DNA from: Myxococcales bacterium
Lineage (GTDB): Bacteria; Myxococcota_A; Polyangia; Polyangiales; Polyangiaceae
DNA length: 64,000 bases
NCBI GenBank assembly: GCA_016706225.1
Contig: JADJKB010000003.1
Location: 1 to 64,000 of the forward strand
Direction of reading: 5' to 3'
A program made the position numbers and the translations under genes. Shown in pieces: positions 52,516-61,269 of the stretch. Positions within the stretch are counted from its first letter, which is position 1; each line of letters starts with the position of its first letter. A model generated the notes under the pieces. That model did no database searches. It had not been told where the DNA came from and was given only the letters and a program-made list of their open reading frames with translations.

Positions 52516-53097
52516 GTGGCGCTGGGAGAGATCTGGAGCACGGTCGCGGCGGTGGCGCTCGGGATCGGGCTCGCGGCTACCGCAGGCCTACGCGCCTGGC
52601 TGCCACTCTTTTCAGTCGGCGTGCTCGCGCGACTCGGGGTGGTGGAGGTCGGCGAGAGTTTCCAGTTCGTCGGCTCGACCCCAGCGCTGATCCTCTTCGG
52701 AGTCGCCACGGTGGTGGAGATCGTCGCGGACAAAGTGCCAGCACTGGACCATGCGCTCGACGTCGTCTCGACGGTCGTGCGACCTCTGGCTGGGGCGCTG
52801 CTCTCGGCTGCGGCGATCTACCAGGTGAAAGACCCGCTGATTGCCGTGGTGATCGGCTTGTGTGTCGGCGCGCCGGTTGCGCTGGCGCCGCACGCCGCCA
52901 AATCCGCGTTCCGAGCTGCCTCAACGGCGACCACTGCCGGCATCGCCAACCCGTTCGTCAGCCTGATTGAAGACGGCCTGGCGATCGGCTTGTTGATTGC
53001 CGTCGTGCTCTTGCCGCTGCTCTCGCTCGTGCTCGTAGCCTGCTGTGTGTGGTGGCTCGCGCGTCGCCGACGGCGCCCCACTCCCGCCGTCAGCTGA
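52516..53097 (+). CDS. DUF4126-type membrane protein
   Basis: A protein of 193 residues with GTG start. The Gly-rich N-terminus GIGLAATAGLRAWLPLFSVG is the DUF4126 signature, followed by VEIVADKVPALDHALDVVST and several helices (LAGALLSAAAIYQV, PLIAVVIGLCVGAPVALAPH, GLLIAVVLLPLLSLVLVACC). The function of the family is unknown. It ends twelve bases before the convergent CAP-domain gene. Confidence 0.8.
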   Translation: MALGEIWSTVAAVALGIGLAATAGLRAWLPLFSVGVLARLGVVEVGESFQFVGSTPALILFGVATVVEIVADKVPALDHALDVVSTVVRPLAGALLSAAAIYQVKDPLIAVVIGLCVGAPVALAPHAAKSAFRAASTATTAGIANPFVSLIEDGLAIGLLIAVVLLPLLSLVLVACCVWWLARRRRRPTPAVS

Positions 53098-53109
53098 GCC
53101 AACCGCGTA

Positions 53110-53790
53110 TCACTGGAAGTCTTGCACCGCCCACACCGAGCCGCCGGGCGTCTGGTAAAAACCGCAGGCGACCTTGCTGTACTTCGTGCTCGACATGTTG
53201 ATGTAGTGCCCGTGGGCCTGAAAATCTGCGCCCGGGCCCTCGGCCCACATCTGCGCCAGGCAGGTGGTCACCGTGGAATCCAAGCCTGGATATCCCGGGC
53301 ATTCGTTCTGCGCAGACTCTCCGCACGACGGGAAGGCGCCGTGAGCCTTGCCGGACTCACTGTCGCTCTTGGCTTCACCGTCGGCGCATGCCTCGGCGCT
53401 CGTCCAACGCTGATAGGGGCTCAACCCCAGCGTGGCACGATAGGTGTTGATCTGGTCGAAGCACTTCTGCCGGTAGGATTCGTACGGATCACCGCTCGCG
53501 CCGCCCGACGCGGTCGTGCCGCCCGACGCGGCGCCGCCCGACGCAGTCGTACCGCCCGACGCGGCGCCACCCGACGCAGTCGTGCCACCCGACGCGGCAC
53601 CGGCAGCGCCGCCCACCGGACCACCGCCCGACGCTGAGGCTCCGGTGCCGGACGCTCCGCCCGCGCCGCTGCCGCCGCTCGCCGCGCCACCGCCTCCGCT
53701 GACCCCCGCGTCACCGAACGACACATCGTCGTACCCGAGCACGTTGCTGCAACCGGCCAAAAGGACCACTGCGAGCCAGCCGAGGCGCAT
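53110..53790 (-). CDS. CAP-domain lipoprotein with repeat linker
   Basis: A protein of 226 residues. A lipoprotein signal (MRLGWLAVVLLAGCSNVLGY), then a Gly/Ser/Thr/Ala linker with 11-residue repeats of the type ASGGTTASGGA. The CAP (SCP/PR1-like) domain follows: CFDQINTYRATLGLSPYQRW, SGKAHGAFPSCGESAQNECP, DFQAHGHYINMSSTKYSKVA, YQTPGGSVWAVQDF. Bacterial CAP proteins are secreted; their role is uncertain. The start was chosen at the ATG that begins the signal peptide. Terminates close to the DUF4126 gene. Confidence 0.85.
   Translation of the reverse strand: MRLGWLAVVLLAGCSNVLGYDDVSFGDAGVSGGGGAASGGSGAGGASGTGASASGGGPVGGAAGAASGGTTASGGAASGGTTASGGAASGGTTASGGASGDPYESYRQKCFDQINTYRATLGLSPYQRWTSAEACADGEAKSDSESGKAHGAFPSCGESAQNECPGYPGLDSTVTTCLAQMWAEGPGADFQAHGHYINMSSTKYSKVACGFYQTPGGSVWAVQDFQ
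53501..53602. repeat. 33-bp coding tandem repeat
   Basis: Units of about 33 bases (for example CCGCCCGACGCAGTCGTACC within each) recur three times and encode the linker of the CAP-domain lipoprotein. Length changes by slippage would keep the frame. Confidence 0.6.
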
Positions 53791-53905
53791 GAAGCAAAGC
53801 TTGAGCCGTTGCCGCGCGGCGCACAAGGCGGCGTGGCTGGCCGGCCACCGGGCAACCGGATATCCCTTCAATTCCGCCGCCTCGACCGCGAACTGAGCGG
53901 CGGGT

Positions 53906-54181
53906 TTGGGCGAGGAGGCGGTGCTCAATCGTTTCTCTGAGGCCATCGAACGGGCCGGCGTCGACGTCGTGCCCCGGGTCGTCGTTGGTGGCGGAAACGC
54001 TGGCACCGGCGGCGGTTTGCTCGAGACGATGCTCGCGGTCTTGATGTCCGCGAAGCTCGTCGAGAGCCCGCTCTCCGGGAGCGCAGAGAATCCCCGCAGC
54101 CCAGAGCTCGAGCTGCTGCGCACGGAGATGTTGAGAGACACTCAGCGGACGCCACGCTCGAACGGACGCCCTTCAGCCTGA
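53906..54181 (+). CDS. Short protein resembling a C-terminal SPFH/flotillin fragment
   Basis: Ninety-one residues with a TTG start (or GTG at 53921 just after GGAGG). The part VVPRVVVGGGNAGTGGGLLE and TMLAVLMSAKLVESPLSGSA resembles the Gly-rich tail of some SPFH/flotillin-like proteins. The frame is closed by a TGA just upstream, so no SPFH domain can be attached. It may be a remnant or an independent small gene. A hairpin follows 18 bases after the stop. Confidence 0.35.
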   Translation: MGEEAVLNRFSEAIERAGVDVVPRVVVGGGNAGTGGGLLETMLAVLMSAKLVESPLSGSAENPRSPELELLRTEMLRDTQRTPRSNGRPSA

Positions 54182-54198
54182 GCCCGGATCGAGTGAGT

Positions 54199-54232
54199 GA
54201 ACGGTGGAGCGGTCGTGAGCGCTCCACCGTTC
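54199..54232. terminator. 13-bp stem hairpin between convergent genes
   Basis: GAACGGTGGAGCG (54199-54211) and its exact complement CGCTCCACCGTTC (54220-54232) enclose an 8-base loop. It lies between the small plus-strand gene and the minus-strand gene at 54253 and probably ends both transcripts, although no T-run follows. Confidence 0.7.
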
Positions 54233-54252
54233 GGCGTGGCAGCGCCCCGAGG

Positions 54253-55974
54253 TCAGAGTGGCTTGCCGACGCCCTTGATGCCGGCGCGCTTCAGCGTCGA
54301 GACACGAGCGGGCTCCCACAACAGAAACGCACGCTCGCGTGGCTCGGCGTCCAGTGGCAAGAGACGCCGTGCGGAGCCGGCGGCTTCGAGCGCCTGATTC
54401 AGCACCCGCGAAAGCTCCGACGGGTCGTCGCTGCCGGTCAGATCGATCTCGAGCACGTCCTTTCCGTTGGCGAGGGTCACCCGGGTCTCCGACGCTTCGA
54501 GCCGCAGCTGTCGCACGCGAACCGGTTCGTCGCGTAGCAGCCGCTCCAGATCCAGCACCAGGCCGGCCGCACCTCGTTGCCGCAGGCGTTCACACGCAAA
54601 AAAACCGATGCGCTGCCCCTTGTCGGGGGCGTCGGCGTAGACCCGGGCGAGCAGCGAGCCGAGCCGCGGAGCTTCGCCCCTGAGCAGCTGCGCTCGCAGC
54701 TTGGTCTGCCAGGCCTTTGGCACGATGCCGTGCCGAAGCAGGGCGTTTGCCAGGCGTTCATCTGCTTCGCTGAGCTCGAGCACGTGATGCTCCGCAAGTG
54801 CGCCGACCACGCGCTCTTCTCTGGCAGCGAGCGCTAGCGGCTCGTCGCCCGCGGGCTCCGCAACGTAACGTCTGGCTACGAGGGACGTCGCTCGACGCGC
54901 CAGCGTCAGCGGCACCCAGGTGAAGCTGCGACCCATGCGCGGCGTGCGTTCGTCCCCGAACAGCAGCTGAGAACGCTCCTCTTCGAGCTCGACGACCGGT
55001 CTGAGAACGGCATGCCCTCCGGCAACCTGCGCCAGGTCGAGCTCCTCTGCCGTGTCGCGCGCAAGCGCAACGGCGAGCGGCTGCGAGCGCAAGGCACGCG
55101 CGACGAAGAGGGTCTGTGTCTCGCGCGACAAGGCGGCATACCCGACGCCGTCCGTCATTACACAATCGAGCCGCGCCTTCAGCAGACTCGACGGCCGCCC
55201 GGCACGCCCTCGCACCAACCAGACACCGAGCTCATGCCCAACCAGCAGGCCTTCCGCCGTGCCGACCAGAGAATGCACCGGCGGGACCTTCGACCGGCGC
55301 AGAACCTCACCCGATGCGCCGTCGAGGCACAGCAACTCCTGACCCTTTTCGTGGGGTGACACCAGCCAAAGGTCGCCGGCGTACCCGGCGATTCTGGCAG
55401 TGGCCTTGGTGCGCACCGGCGCATGCCACATGAGCTCGCCGGCGCGCGTCCAGGCACGAGTGTCGGTGCTGCTGGCGTAGACGCGCTGCGCGTCGACGGC
55501 GAAGTAGAACTGCTCACTCTTCCGCGGCGCAAACGCGCCAATGCTCTGCCCGGATGCGAGCTCGATGACCGGGCAGGGTTGATTCGGCTGCGCGGCATCG
55601 AGGACGGCATAGTCGGTGTCAATCTGCGCTCGCAGCACGCCGTGCGCTCGGAACTCATCGGCGCCTCGCAGGTCGAACCCCTCACCCGATCGCCCGCGAG
55701 TCCAAACCAGTTGATCGCCGTCGGCGCCAGGAACGAGTCCCACCAACGTCGAGCCGGCCTCAATCACCCGCACCAAACCCGGGATCCGCAGCGTCTCGGC
55801 GACCTTGCCGTCGGGGGTGACCCGCACGGCGACGTCGGCATCTTCGGTCAGCGGCTGCCAATCCGGGCGGACCGAGCTCCGCCGCGAACGGGCGATCCGA
55901 AGCCAAACCCCGCCGTCCCTCGTCACCCCGAGGGGCAGACTCGGGACCCGGAGCTCGACCAGGGCGCAGGGCAT
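54253..55974 (-). CDS. Large hypothetical propeller-like protein
   Basis: A protein of 573 residues with no signal peptide. The first 330 residues have beta-propeller-like blades (VAVRVTPDGKVAETLRIPGL, VEAGSTLVGLVPGADGDQLV-type units, FYFAVDAQRVYASSTDTRAW, GQELLCLDGASGEVLRRSKV). The last 200 residues are more helical (DERLANALLRHGIVPKAWQT, GQRIGFFACERLRQRGAAGL). Not recognised as a known family. It is divergent from the second Ser/Thr kinase, 100 bases away, which may be a functional link. Confidence 0.65.
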   Translation of the reverse strand: MPCALVELRVPSLPLGVTRDGGVWLRIARSRRSSVRPDWQPLTEDADVAVRVTPDGKVAETLRIPGLVRVIEAGSTLVGLVPGADGDQLVWTRGRSGEGFDLRGADEFRAHGVLRAQIDTDYAVLDAAQPNQPCPVIELASGQSIGAFAPRKSEQFYFAVDAQRVYASSTDTRAWTRAGELMWHAPVRTKATARIAGYAGDLWLVSPHEKGQELLCLDGASGEVLRRSKVPPVHSLVGTAEGLLVGHELGVWLVRGRAGRPSSLLKARLDCVMTDGVGYAALSRETQTLFVARALRSQPLAVALARDTAEELDLAQVAGGHAVLRPVVELEEERSQLLFGDERTPRMGRSFTWVPLTLARRATSLVARRYVAEPAGDEPLALAAREERVVGALAEHHVLELSEADERLANALLRHGIVPKAWQTKLRAQLLRGEAPRLGSLLARVYADAPDKGQRIGFFACERLRQRGAAGLVLDLERLLRDEPVRVRQLRLEASETRVTLANGKDVLEIDLTGSDDPSELSRVLNQALEAAGSARRLLPLDAEPRERAFLLWEPARVSTLKRAGIKGVGKPL

Positions 55975-56074
55975 CGAGCCGAGAGGCTCACACCCGCCCG
56001 CGCGAGCGTCAATCCGTGTCGGGTGCTTTGCGGAGGTCACGCTGAGGGCACGGCGACGTATACTCGGTGGCTCC

Positions 56075-57508
56075 GTGGTCCCAAGCCCCAAGAACGACGC
56101 GGCCGCGAATCGAGTGGGCAGTGTGCTCAAAGACAAGTGGCAACTCGACGCCCTGCTCGGGATCGGCGGCATGGCGTGGGTGTACGCCGCGACTCATCGC
56201 AACAAGAACCGTGTTGCGATCAAGCTGCTGTTCCCGGAGTTCTCCGGAAATTCGGAGGTCCGTCGCCGCTTCTTGCGCGAGGGATACGCGGCCAACAGCA
56301 TCGGACATCCGGGCGCCGTCACCGTCTTCGACGACGACGTAACCGACGACGGGCTTGCGTTCCTGGTGATGGAGCTGCTCGAGGGAAAGACGCTGGCCGA
56401 TCTTCGCAGGGAGCGCAAAGGCCGGCTCGATCCCAAGACGGTGCTCGGGAACATGGTGGGAGTTCTGGACGTGCTGGCGACCGCGCACGAAAAGGGCGTG
56501 ATCCATCGCGACATCAAGCCGGGCAACATCTTCGTTACCAATGACCGCGGCGTGAAGGTCGTGGACTTTGGCATCGCCCGAGTTCGCGAGGGGCGGCTCG
56601 ATGCGGAGCTGACACGTTCGGGCGACCTGCTTGGCTCGGCTGCGTTCATGGCACCGGAGCAAGCCCGAGGTCGTTGGGACGAGGTCGACGCGAGGACGGA
56701 TCTCTTCGCCGTCGGCGCGACCATGTACCAGCTGCTCGTGGGCCGTCCGGTCCACCCAGGCGACACGCCACAAGACCGCTTGATTTCCGCGGCCACGGAG
56801 CCGGCGCGCTCGATCGGAAGTGTGCTGCCGAGCCTACCGCGATCGGTCGTCGAGGTTGTCGACCGCGCGCTCGAGTTCGACAAGACTCGGCGCTGGCAGC
56901 ACGCGCGGGAAATGCAAGCGGCCGTCGAGCAGGCACTCAAGCGCATCGATGTCCTGGGCAGCACGCTCGTGATGCAAGACGGGCCCGCCCCGCTGCTCTC
57001 GTCCCCCGAGGCCGCCGAACCGCCCGCTGCGCCAGCGGTCGCTTCCGCGCCGGTGCCACGGGCGGTAGCTGCGGCGTCGCCCGCGCCGCCGCCGACCGCC
57101 GCGCCAATGGCGCGGTCCGCCGCGTCGAATCTCGGCGCAACGAGAGTCTACGGTTCACCGGAGGACGCGGCGGCAGTCGCCCGAGCCCAGGCGGAACTCG
57201 GACGCAGACTGCAGGCCCAACCGCCACCCGAGGCCCAGGGACGACACGCCCCCGTTCCACCAAGCGCGGAAGCGCCTGAGCCTGTGCTGACAGCTTTCCC
57301 AGCCCGAGCCCCGCCTCCGGCGAGTCCGGGGCCGGCCCCTGGGGCGGCGCCTCCGGTCTCGGTGGGCAGCCAACCGAGACGACCTCGGCGCGGTCTCCTG
57401 GTTGCGGTCGTGGTCGTCGTGTTTGGGGGCGGAGTCCTGCTTTTGTTGGCGGCGGTCGGCCTTTGGTACGCGGAACAGCGGGGATTCAAGCTCCCTGGAG
57501 CGTCCTGA
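56075..57508 (+). CDS. Hanks-type Ser/Thr protein kinase, membrane-anchored
   Basis: A protein of 477 residues with GTG start. The kinase domain (about 15-275) has the loop GIGGMAWVY, AIKLLFPEFSG Lys, HRDIKPGNIF, VVDFGIARVREG and LLGSAAFMAPEQARG. A long Pro/Ala-rich cytosolic linker (about 290-440) follows and a single C-terminal membrane helix (GLLVAVVVVVFGGGVLLLLA) ends the protein. The extracellular end is only about a dozen residues, so the kinase does not sense through a large outer domain. Divergent from a propeller-like gene. Confidence 0.88.
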   Translation: MVPSPKNDAAANRVGSVLKDKWQLDALLGIGGMAWVYAATHRNKNRVAIKLLFPEFSGNSEVRRRFLREGYAANSIGHPGAVTVFDDDVTDDGLAFLVMELLEGKTLADLRRERKGRLDPKTVLGNMVGVLDVLATAHEKGVIHRDIKPGNIFVTNDRGVKVVDFGIARVREGRLDAELTRSGDLLGSAAFMAPEQARGRWDEVDARTDLFAVGATMYQLLVGRPVHPGDTPQDRLISAATEPARSIGSVLPSLPRSVVEVVDRALEFDKTRRWQHAREMQAAVEQALKRIDVLGSTLVMQDGPAPLLSSPEAAEPPAAPAVASAPVPRAVAAASPAPPPTAAPMARSAASNLGATRVYGSPEDAAAVARAQAELGRRLQAQPPPEAQGRHAPVPPSAEAPEPVLTAFPARAPPPASPGPAPGAAPPVSVGSQPRRPRRGLLVAVVVVVFGGGVLLLLAAVGLWYAEQRGFKLPGAS

Positions 57509-57559
57509 CCGTTTGCCGCTCAAGTTCTGGACCGACGAGCCGTTTCCAGTCTTTGGACC

Positions 57560-58600
57560 ATGCAACCAACTGGACCGTCCCGCGCCCCGCTGCCCCTCTC
57601 GCTTCCCCCGAAGCGCAGCATCTTCACTCTTCGGCCCCTGTCTCACACCGAGGGCCCGCCACCTGACACAGAGACGGCAGGCAGCCCAGCCCGAGCGGGA
57701 CGGCGCGCGTGGCTGGCCGTCGGCGCGGCGCTGCTCCTGGTCGCGGCGGGGGCATGGGGCGTTCAGGCGAAGAACAAACCGCCACCGCGCGGTGAGCTCG
57801 CGCCGCTGGTCGTCATCAACGGTGCTCCCCAGACCAAACACACCAAAGCCGGACACGCCGAGCGCTGGGCCTCACAGAAGCTGACGCTGCACATCGACAG
57901 CTCGGTCGGCGCCGTGGGTCCGGGTGCAACCGAGGCGGTGCAGAACGCGTTCGGCACTTGGCTCGGGAGCCGCGCCAGTCTTCCCAGTGTGACCTTCGAC
58001 ACCACGAGCGGCACCAGCGCCAAGCTCGAGCCGGACGGCAAGAGCACGGTGTCGTTCGCTCCGATCGATATCCCGGGGCACAAGAACGATCTCGCCATCA
58101 CCATCGGGTTCGTCGACGAGGCCACGGGGCGCATCGTCGAAGCCGACATCATCATCAACGCAAAGAAGCCCTTCGGCTTGCTCGATTCACCTCCACTCGG
58201 TGTGCCCGACACAGCCGAGGACGACGACGACAGCGGGCACGAGTCCCCGGGCTGCAACGCCCGCTACGACCTGCAGAACGTCGTGACCCACGAGGCAGGC
58301 CATTTCTTCGGCCTGGACGAGGATGCAGCGGACCCCTCGACGACCATGTTCTTCAAGACCGGAAAGTGCGAGCTGAAGAAGCGGAAGCTGGGCGAACCGG
58401 ATCAGAGCGTGATGGCCCAGCTCTACACGGGCGAAGGGCCGGAGGCCTCGGCGGACACCGACACCGGTGGTGGATGCGGTGGGGCCAGCATCGTCGGCCG
58501 GCGGACCTCACCTCCCCGCTGGACCACTCTCGCGATGCTGTTCGCGTTGGTGGTCGCGCGCCGCCCGAGGCGGGGCGCGACCGCGCGGCGCTTGCTCTAA
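57560..58600 (+). CDS. Metzincin-like metalloprotease with MYXO-CTERM-like tail
   Basis: A protein of 346 residues. One N-terminal hydrophobic segment (RAWLAVGAALLLVAAGAWGV) acts as signal anchor. The catalytic motif VVTHEAGHFFGLDEDAAD is HExxHxxGxxD, with Asp instead of the third His, as in some matrixin/snapalysin-like enzymes. A Met-turn candidate is STTMFFKTG. The C-terminus GGGCGGASIVGRR leads to a hydrophobic helix (WTTLAMLFALVVA) and Arg-rich end, the MYXO-CTERM-like layout. Probably a surface or secreted protease. Confidence 0.8.
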   Translation: MQPTGPSRAPLPLSLPPKRSIFTLRPLSHTEGPPPDTETAGSPARAGRRAWLAVGAALLLVAAGAWGVQAKNKPPPRGELAPLVVINGAPQTKHTKAGHAERWASQKLTLHIDSSVGAVGPGATEAVQNAFGTWLGSRASLPSVTFDTTSGTSAKLEPDGKSTVSFAPIDIPGHKNDLAITIGFVDEATGRIVEADIIINAKKPFGLLDSPPLGVPDTAEDDDDSGHESPGCNARYDLQNVVTHEAGHFFGLDEDAADPSTTMFFKTGKCELKKRKLGEPDQSVMAQLYTGEGPEASADTDTGGGCGGASIVGRRTSPPRWTTLAMLFALVVARRPRRGATARRLL

Positions 58601-58646
58601 GAGGGACAACCGAGCTCGAGAGGTTTCCCGCTCGGGCGTTTCGGGC

Positions 58647-60059
58647 TCACGGAATGCCGAGCTTGCGCAGCCGGTCGTAGAGTTTGTGGCGCGAGATCCC
58701 GAGGGACATCGCGGCCCGGACCTTGTTGCCACCGAAGTGGTGCAAGGTCGTCTTGATCAGCTGGGTCTCCGCTTCTGCCAGGCTCGGCAGGTCACTCGCA
58801 GTTGGCTCCCGCGTAGGAACCTCGGTCGCTCCCTGGCTCAGGTGGCCTGGCAGATCCCGCACTTCGATCAGCCCGCCCTCGCCGTGGGTGACCGCGTGCT
58901 CGACGACGTTGCGCAGCTCCCGCACGTTTCCCGGCCAGTGCGCCGACACCAGCACGTCGAGCGCGCGCTGGGACACGCCCCAGATGCACCCGCAGCGCCG
59001 ATGGCAAAACGTCGCCAGGAAATGGTCGACCAGCGCGGAAATGTCCCCCGTCTGCTCGCGCAGCGGGCGCATGACGACGGTTGCCACCCTGAGCTTCTCG
59101 AGCAGATCGCTGCGCAGCTCACCGCTGGCCACCGCGGCATCGAGATCACGACTGGTCGACGCCACGACTCGGACGTCCACGGGCACGTCGCGGGTCGCCG
59201 CCACGGGACGCACACTGCGCTCCGAGAGCACACGCACCAGCTGGCCCTGCACCTCGGGCGACAGCTTGGTGACTTCCCTCAAGAAGAGCGTGCCACGGGC
59301 CGCGGACCGGAAAGCACCGGTGTAGCGCTCGGGGGAGCCGTCGCTGGCTTGACCGAACAACTCGCTGCTGGCGAGGTGGGTGGGCAGCGCCGCACAGTTC
59401 ACCGAGACGAACAGCGCGCGCTCTTCACCCGCCAGTTGATGAATGAAGCGTGCCAGCGTCTCTTTGCCTGTACCGTCTTCGCCGACGATCAACACGTCGC
59501 GCCGACTCTTGGCGGCCAGTGCTGCCGCTTCGCGCGCCCGTTCGAGTGTGGGGCTGCTCCCCACCAAGATGGGTTGGCCCGGCAGTGTGTCGTTGGTGCG
59601 GCGGCGCAACGGGATCAACGCGGGTGAGCAGCGACTGCGCTCGTTCGCGTTCCAATCCTGATACGCCCGTGCGTAGACCCTCGCCCGCAGGGCTTCGAGG
59701 TCGCCGAGCGCGCGCAGCTGGCTTGGCCCAAGCTCGCTACCAAATGTCTTCTGCGCCGCAGTGGCGCTGCACGCGGAGAGCGCCAGCAAGTACGACAGAG
59801 GCACACCCCGACGAGCGAGGCACGCCGCAGTCGCCTGCAGTGCGGCGTCCACCCGGTCCGGAGATTTGGCAACCTCGGGGTCACCCAGGTGTGAAAGCTC
59901 GGCGTCGAAGGCGCCATCGAAGTCCTTGGGCTCGATCTCGAGCGTGCCACCGAACTCACTGACACACACGGCACGCCAGGTGTCCAAGAACTCGCGCCTC
60001 CGCACGACGAGCGGGGAGAGCGCGGAGAGGTTTCCGGGATCCAGACTCAGAGTGGCCAT
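58647..60059 (-). CDS. NtrC-type AAA+ regulator lacking GAFTGA
   Basis: A protein of 470 residues. An N-terminal helical domain (about 1-150) of unknown type, resembling RsbR-N-like sensors, precedes the AAA+ domain: Walker A VGEDGTGKETLARF, ELFGQASDGSPERYTGAFRS, TLFLREVTKLSPEVQGQLVR. The sigma-54-binding GAFTGA is replaced by YTGAFRS and the Walker B motif reads LFLREV instead of LFLDE. A Fis-type helix-turn-helix ends the protein (HHFGGNKVRAAMSLGISRHK). It follows the nir genes on the same strand and probably controls them, but not by the usual sigma-54 mechanism. Confidence 0.8.
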   Translation of the reverse strand: MATLSLDPGNLSALSPLVVRRREFLDTWRAVCVSEFGGTLEIEPKDFDGAFDAELSHLGDPEVAKSPDRVDAALQATAACLARRGVPLSYLLALSACSATAAQKTFGSELGPSQLRALGDLEALRARVYARAYQDWNANERSRCSPALIPLRRRTNDTLPGQPILVGSSPTLERAREAAALAAKSRRDVLIVGEDGTGKETLARFIHQLAGEERALFVSVNCAALPTHLASSELFGQASDGSPERYTGAFRSAARGTLFLREVTKLSPEVQGQLVRVLSERSVRPVAATRDVPVDVRVVASTSRDLDAAVASGELRSDLLEKLRVATVVMRPLREQTGDISALVDHFLATFCHRRCGCIWGVSQRALDVLVSAHWPGNVRELRNVVEHAVTHGEGGLIEVRDLPGHLSQGATEVPTREPTASDLPSLAEAETQLIKTTLHHFGGNKVRAAMSLGISRHKLYDRLRKLGIP

Positions 60060-60225
60060 ACAGTGAGCAGCGTGACCCCCGGCCGGGGCCGGTCAGTGAC
60101 GGATGTCATGATCGGGAACATGTCCGCTATCCGGGCATTTTCCCGGGTGGACCCGCGCCGACGAAGCCGTTCCAGGGGGTTTTGCGCCTCCCTTGGTCTC
60201 GGGGCGGGAGGTTTGGGGGCCCCGA

Positions 60226-61269
60226 TCAGCTGGGTTTGACGGACGCCTGGTGCTCCGACCACCAGGCGTCGAGCTCCGGCAGGAAGTATCGCAGCCGGCA
60301 CTTCTTGAACTCTCGCGAGCTGAACAAGATCAGGTAGTCGTCGACCCCGAGTTCTCGAGAGATGCGCTGTGCGGTTTCGCGACAGGCGTCTTCGTCCGGG
60401 CCGTGCAGCATGCTGTAGAGCGTGTAGGAAAAACCAGGGATCGCGTTGCGCGCGTAACAATGGCTGACCTCTGGGGCGGCGGCCAGCATCGGTCCCAGGC
60501 GAGGCAACTCCGACTCGGGGACCTGCCAGACCACCATGCCGTTGCCGCGCACGCCGAGCCTGCGGTGTCGGAACGTGGCGACGTAGCGGCGCATCGCATT
60601 CCCGAGGTGGGTCTGCGCGAAGCCGAGCAAGCTCTGTTCATCGACGCCAAACTGCCCGGCGAGTCGCGAGAACGGTTCGGCGGCCAGGGGTAGCGGAGTC
60701 TGGATGGCGCGAAACATCCGCTGCTCGTGCTCGCCGGCTGAGAATGGAATGGCGGCCTGGAGTGCGACCACGGGCGTCGTGCTCTCTTTGGACAGAAGGT
60801 CGAAATTGACGCCCACCTTGAAGGTGTGGGTCCTGCGCAAGGGATGAAACTTCTCGACCCGTGCCTCTTCAGCCAAGAGCGCCAGCGTTCGTTCGAGCCC
60901 CATCTCGGTGGGCACGGCGATGGTGAACCACACGTTGTAGCTGTGGTTGCGCAGGTAGTTGTGAGTGACGGTGGGGTGAGCGTTGATGACCGCCGCCACC
61001 TCTTCGAGGCGCTCGGCCGGAACCTCACCCGCCACCAGCGCACTGTCGTAGCCCAGGGCACTGCCCTCCAAAATGGCGGATATTTCCCTGAGTTTGGTCT
61101 CTGAGCTCCAGAGCGTGAGTTGCTCGAGCACATCGTCCTCCGACACACCCAGCGAGCGGCCGACCTGGGCGAACGGGCGAGAAACGAAAGGCACGTTGGT
61201 TTGAATGGCGTGCGCGAGCTCGTTCTGTTTTCCCGAGTTGAGCTTGCTCTCCGAGAGTGTCATTTCCAT
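60226..61269 (-). CDS. nirDL: Fused siroheme decarboxylase NirDL (haem d1 synthesis)
   Basis: A protein of 347 residues, containing two AsnC-like halves (about 1-165 and 180-340) as in fused NirDL/AhbAB. Each has a winged-helix start (PFAQVGRSLGVSEDDVLEQL; FSRLAGQFGVDEQSLLGF) and the decarboxylase segment (THNYLRNHSYNVWFTIAVP; VSHCYARNAIPGFSYTLYS). NirD and NirL convert siroheme to didecarboxysiroheme in haem d1 synthesis. The ATG overlaps the NirF stop (TGATG). No separate nirG or nirH is present. Confidence 0.9.
   Translation of the reverse strand: MEMTLSESKLNSGKQNELAHAIQTNVPFVSRPFAQVGRSLGVSEDDVLEQLTLWSSETKLREISAILEGSALGYDSALVAGEVPAERLEEVAAVINAHPTVTHNYLRNHSYNVWFTIAVPTEMGLERTLALLAEEARVEKFHPLRRTHTFKVGVNFDLLSKESTTPVVALQAAIPFSAGEHEQRMFRAIQTPLPLAAEPFSRLAGQFGVDEQSLLGFAQTHLGNAMRRYVATFRHRRLGVRGNGMVVWQVPESELPRLGPMLAAAPEVSHCYARNAIPGFSYTLYSMLHGPDEDACRETAQRISRELGVDDYLILFSSREFKKCRLRYFLPELDAWWSEHQASVKPS

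Noticed and set aside
60060..60225. Possible operator (ACATG and CATGA half-sites) upstream of the NtrC-like gene
   Set aside because: The symmetry is imperfect and no matching known consensus could be confirmed.
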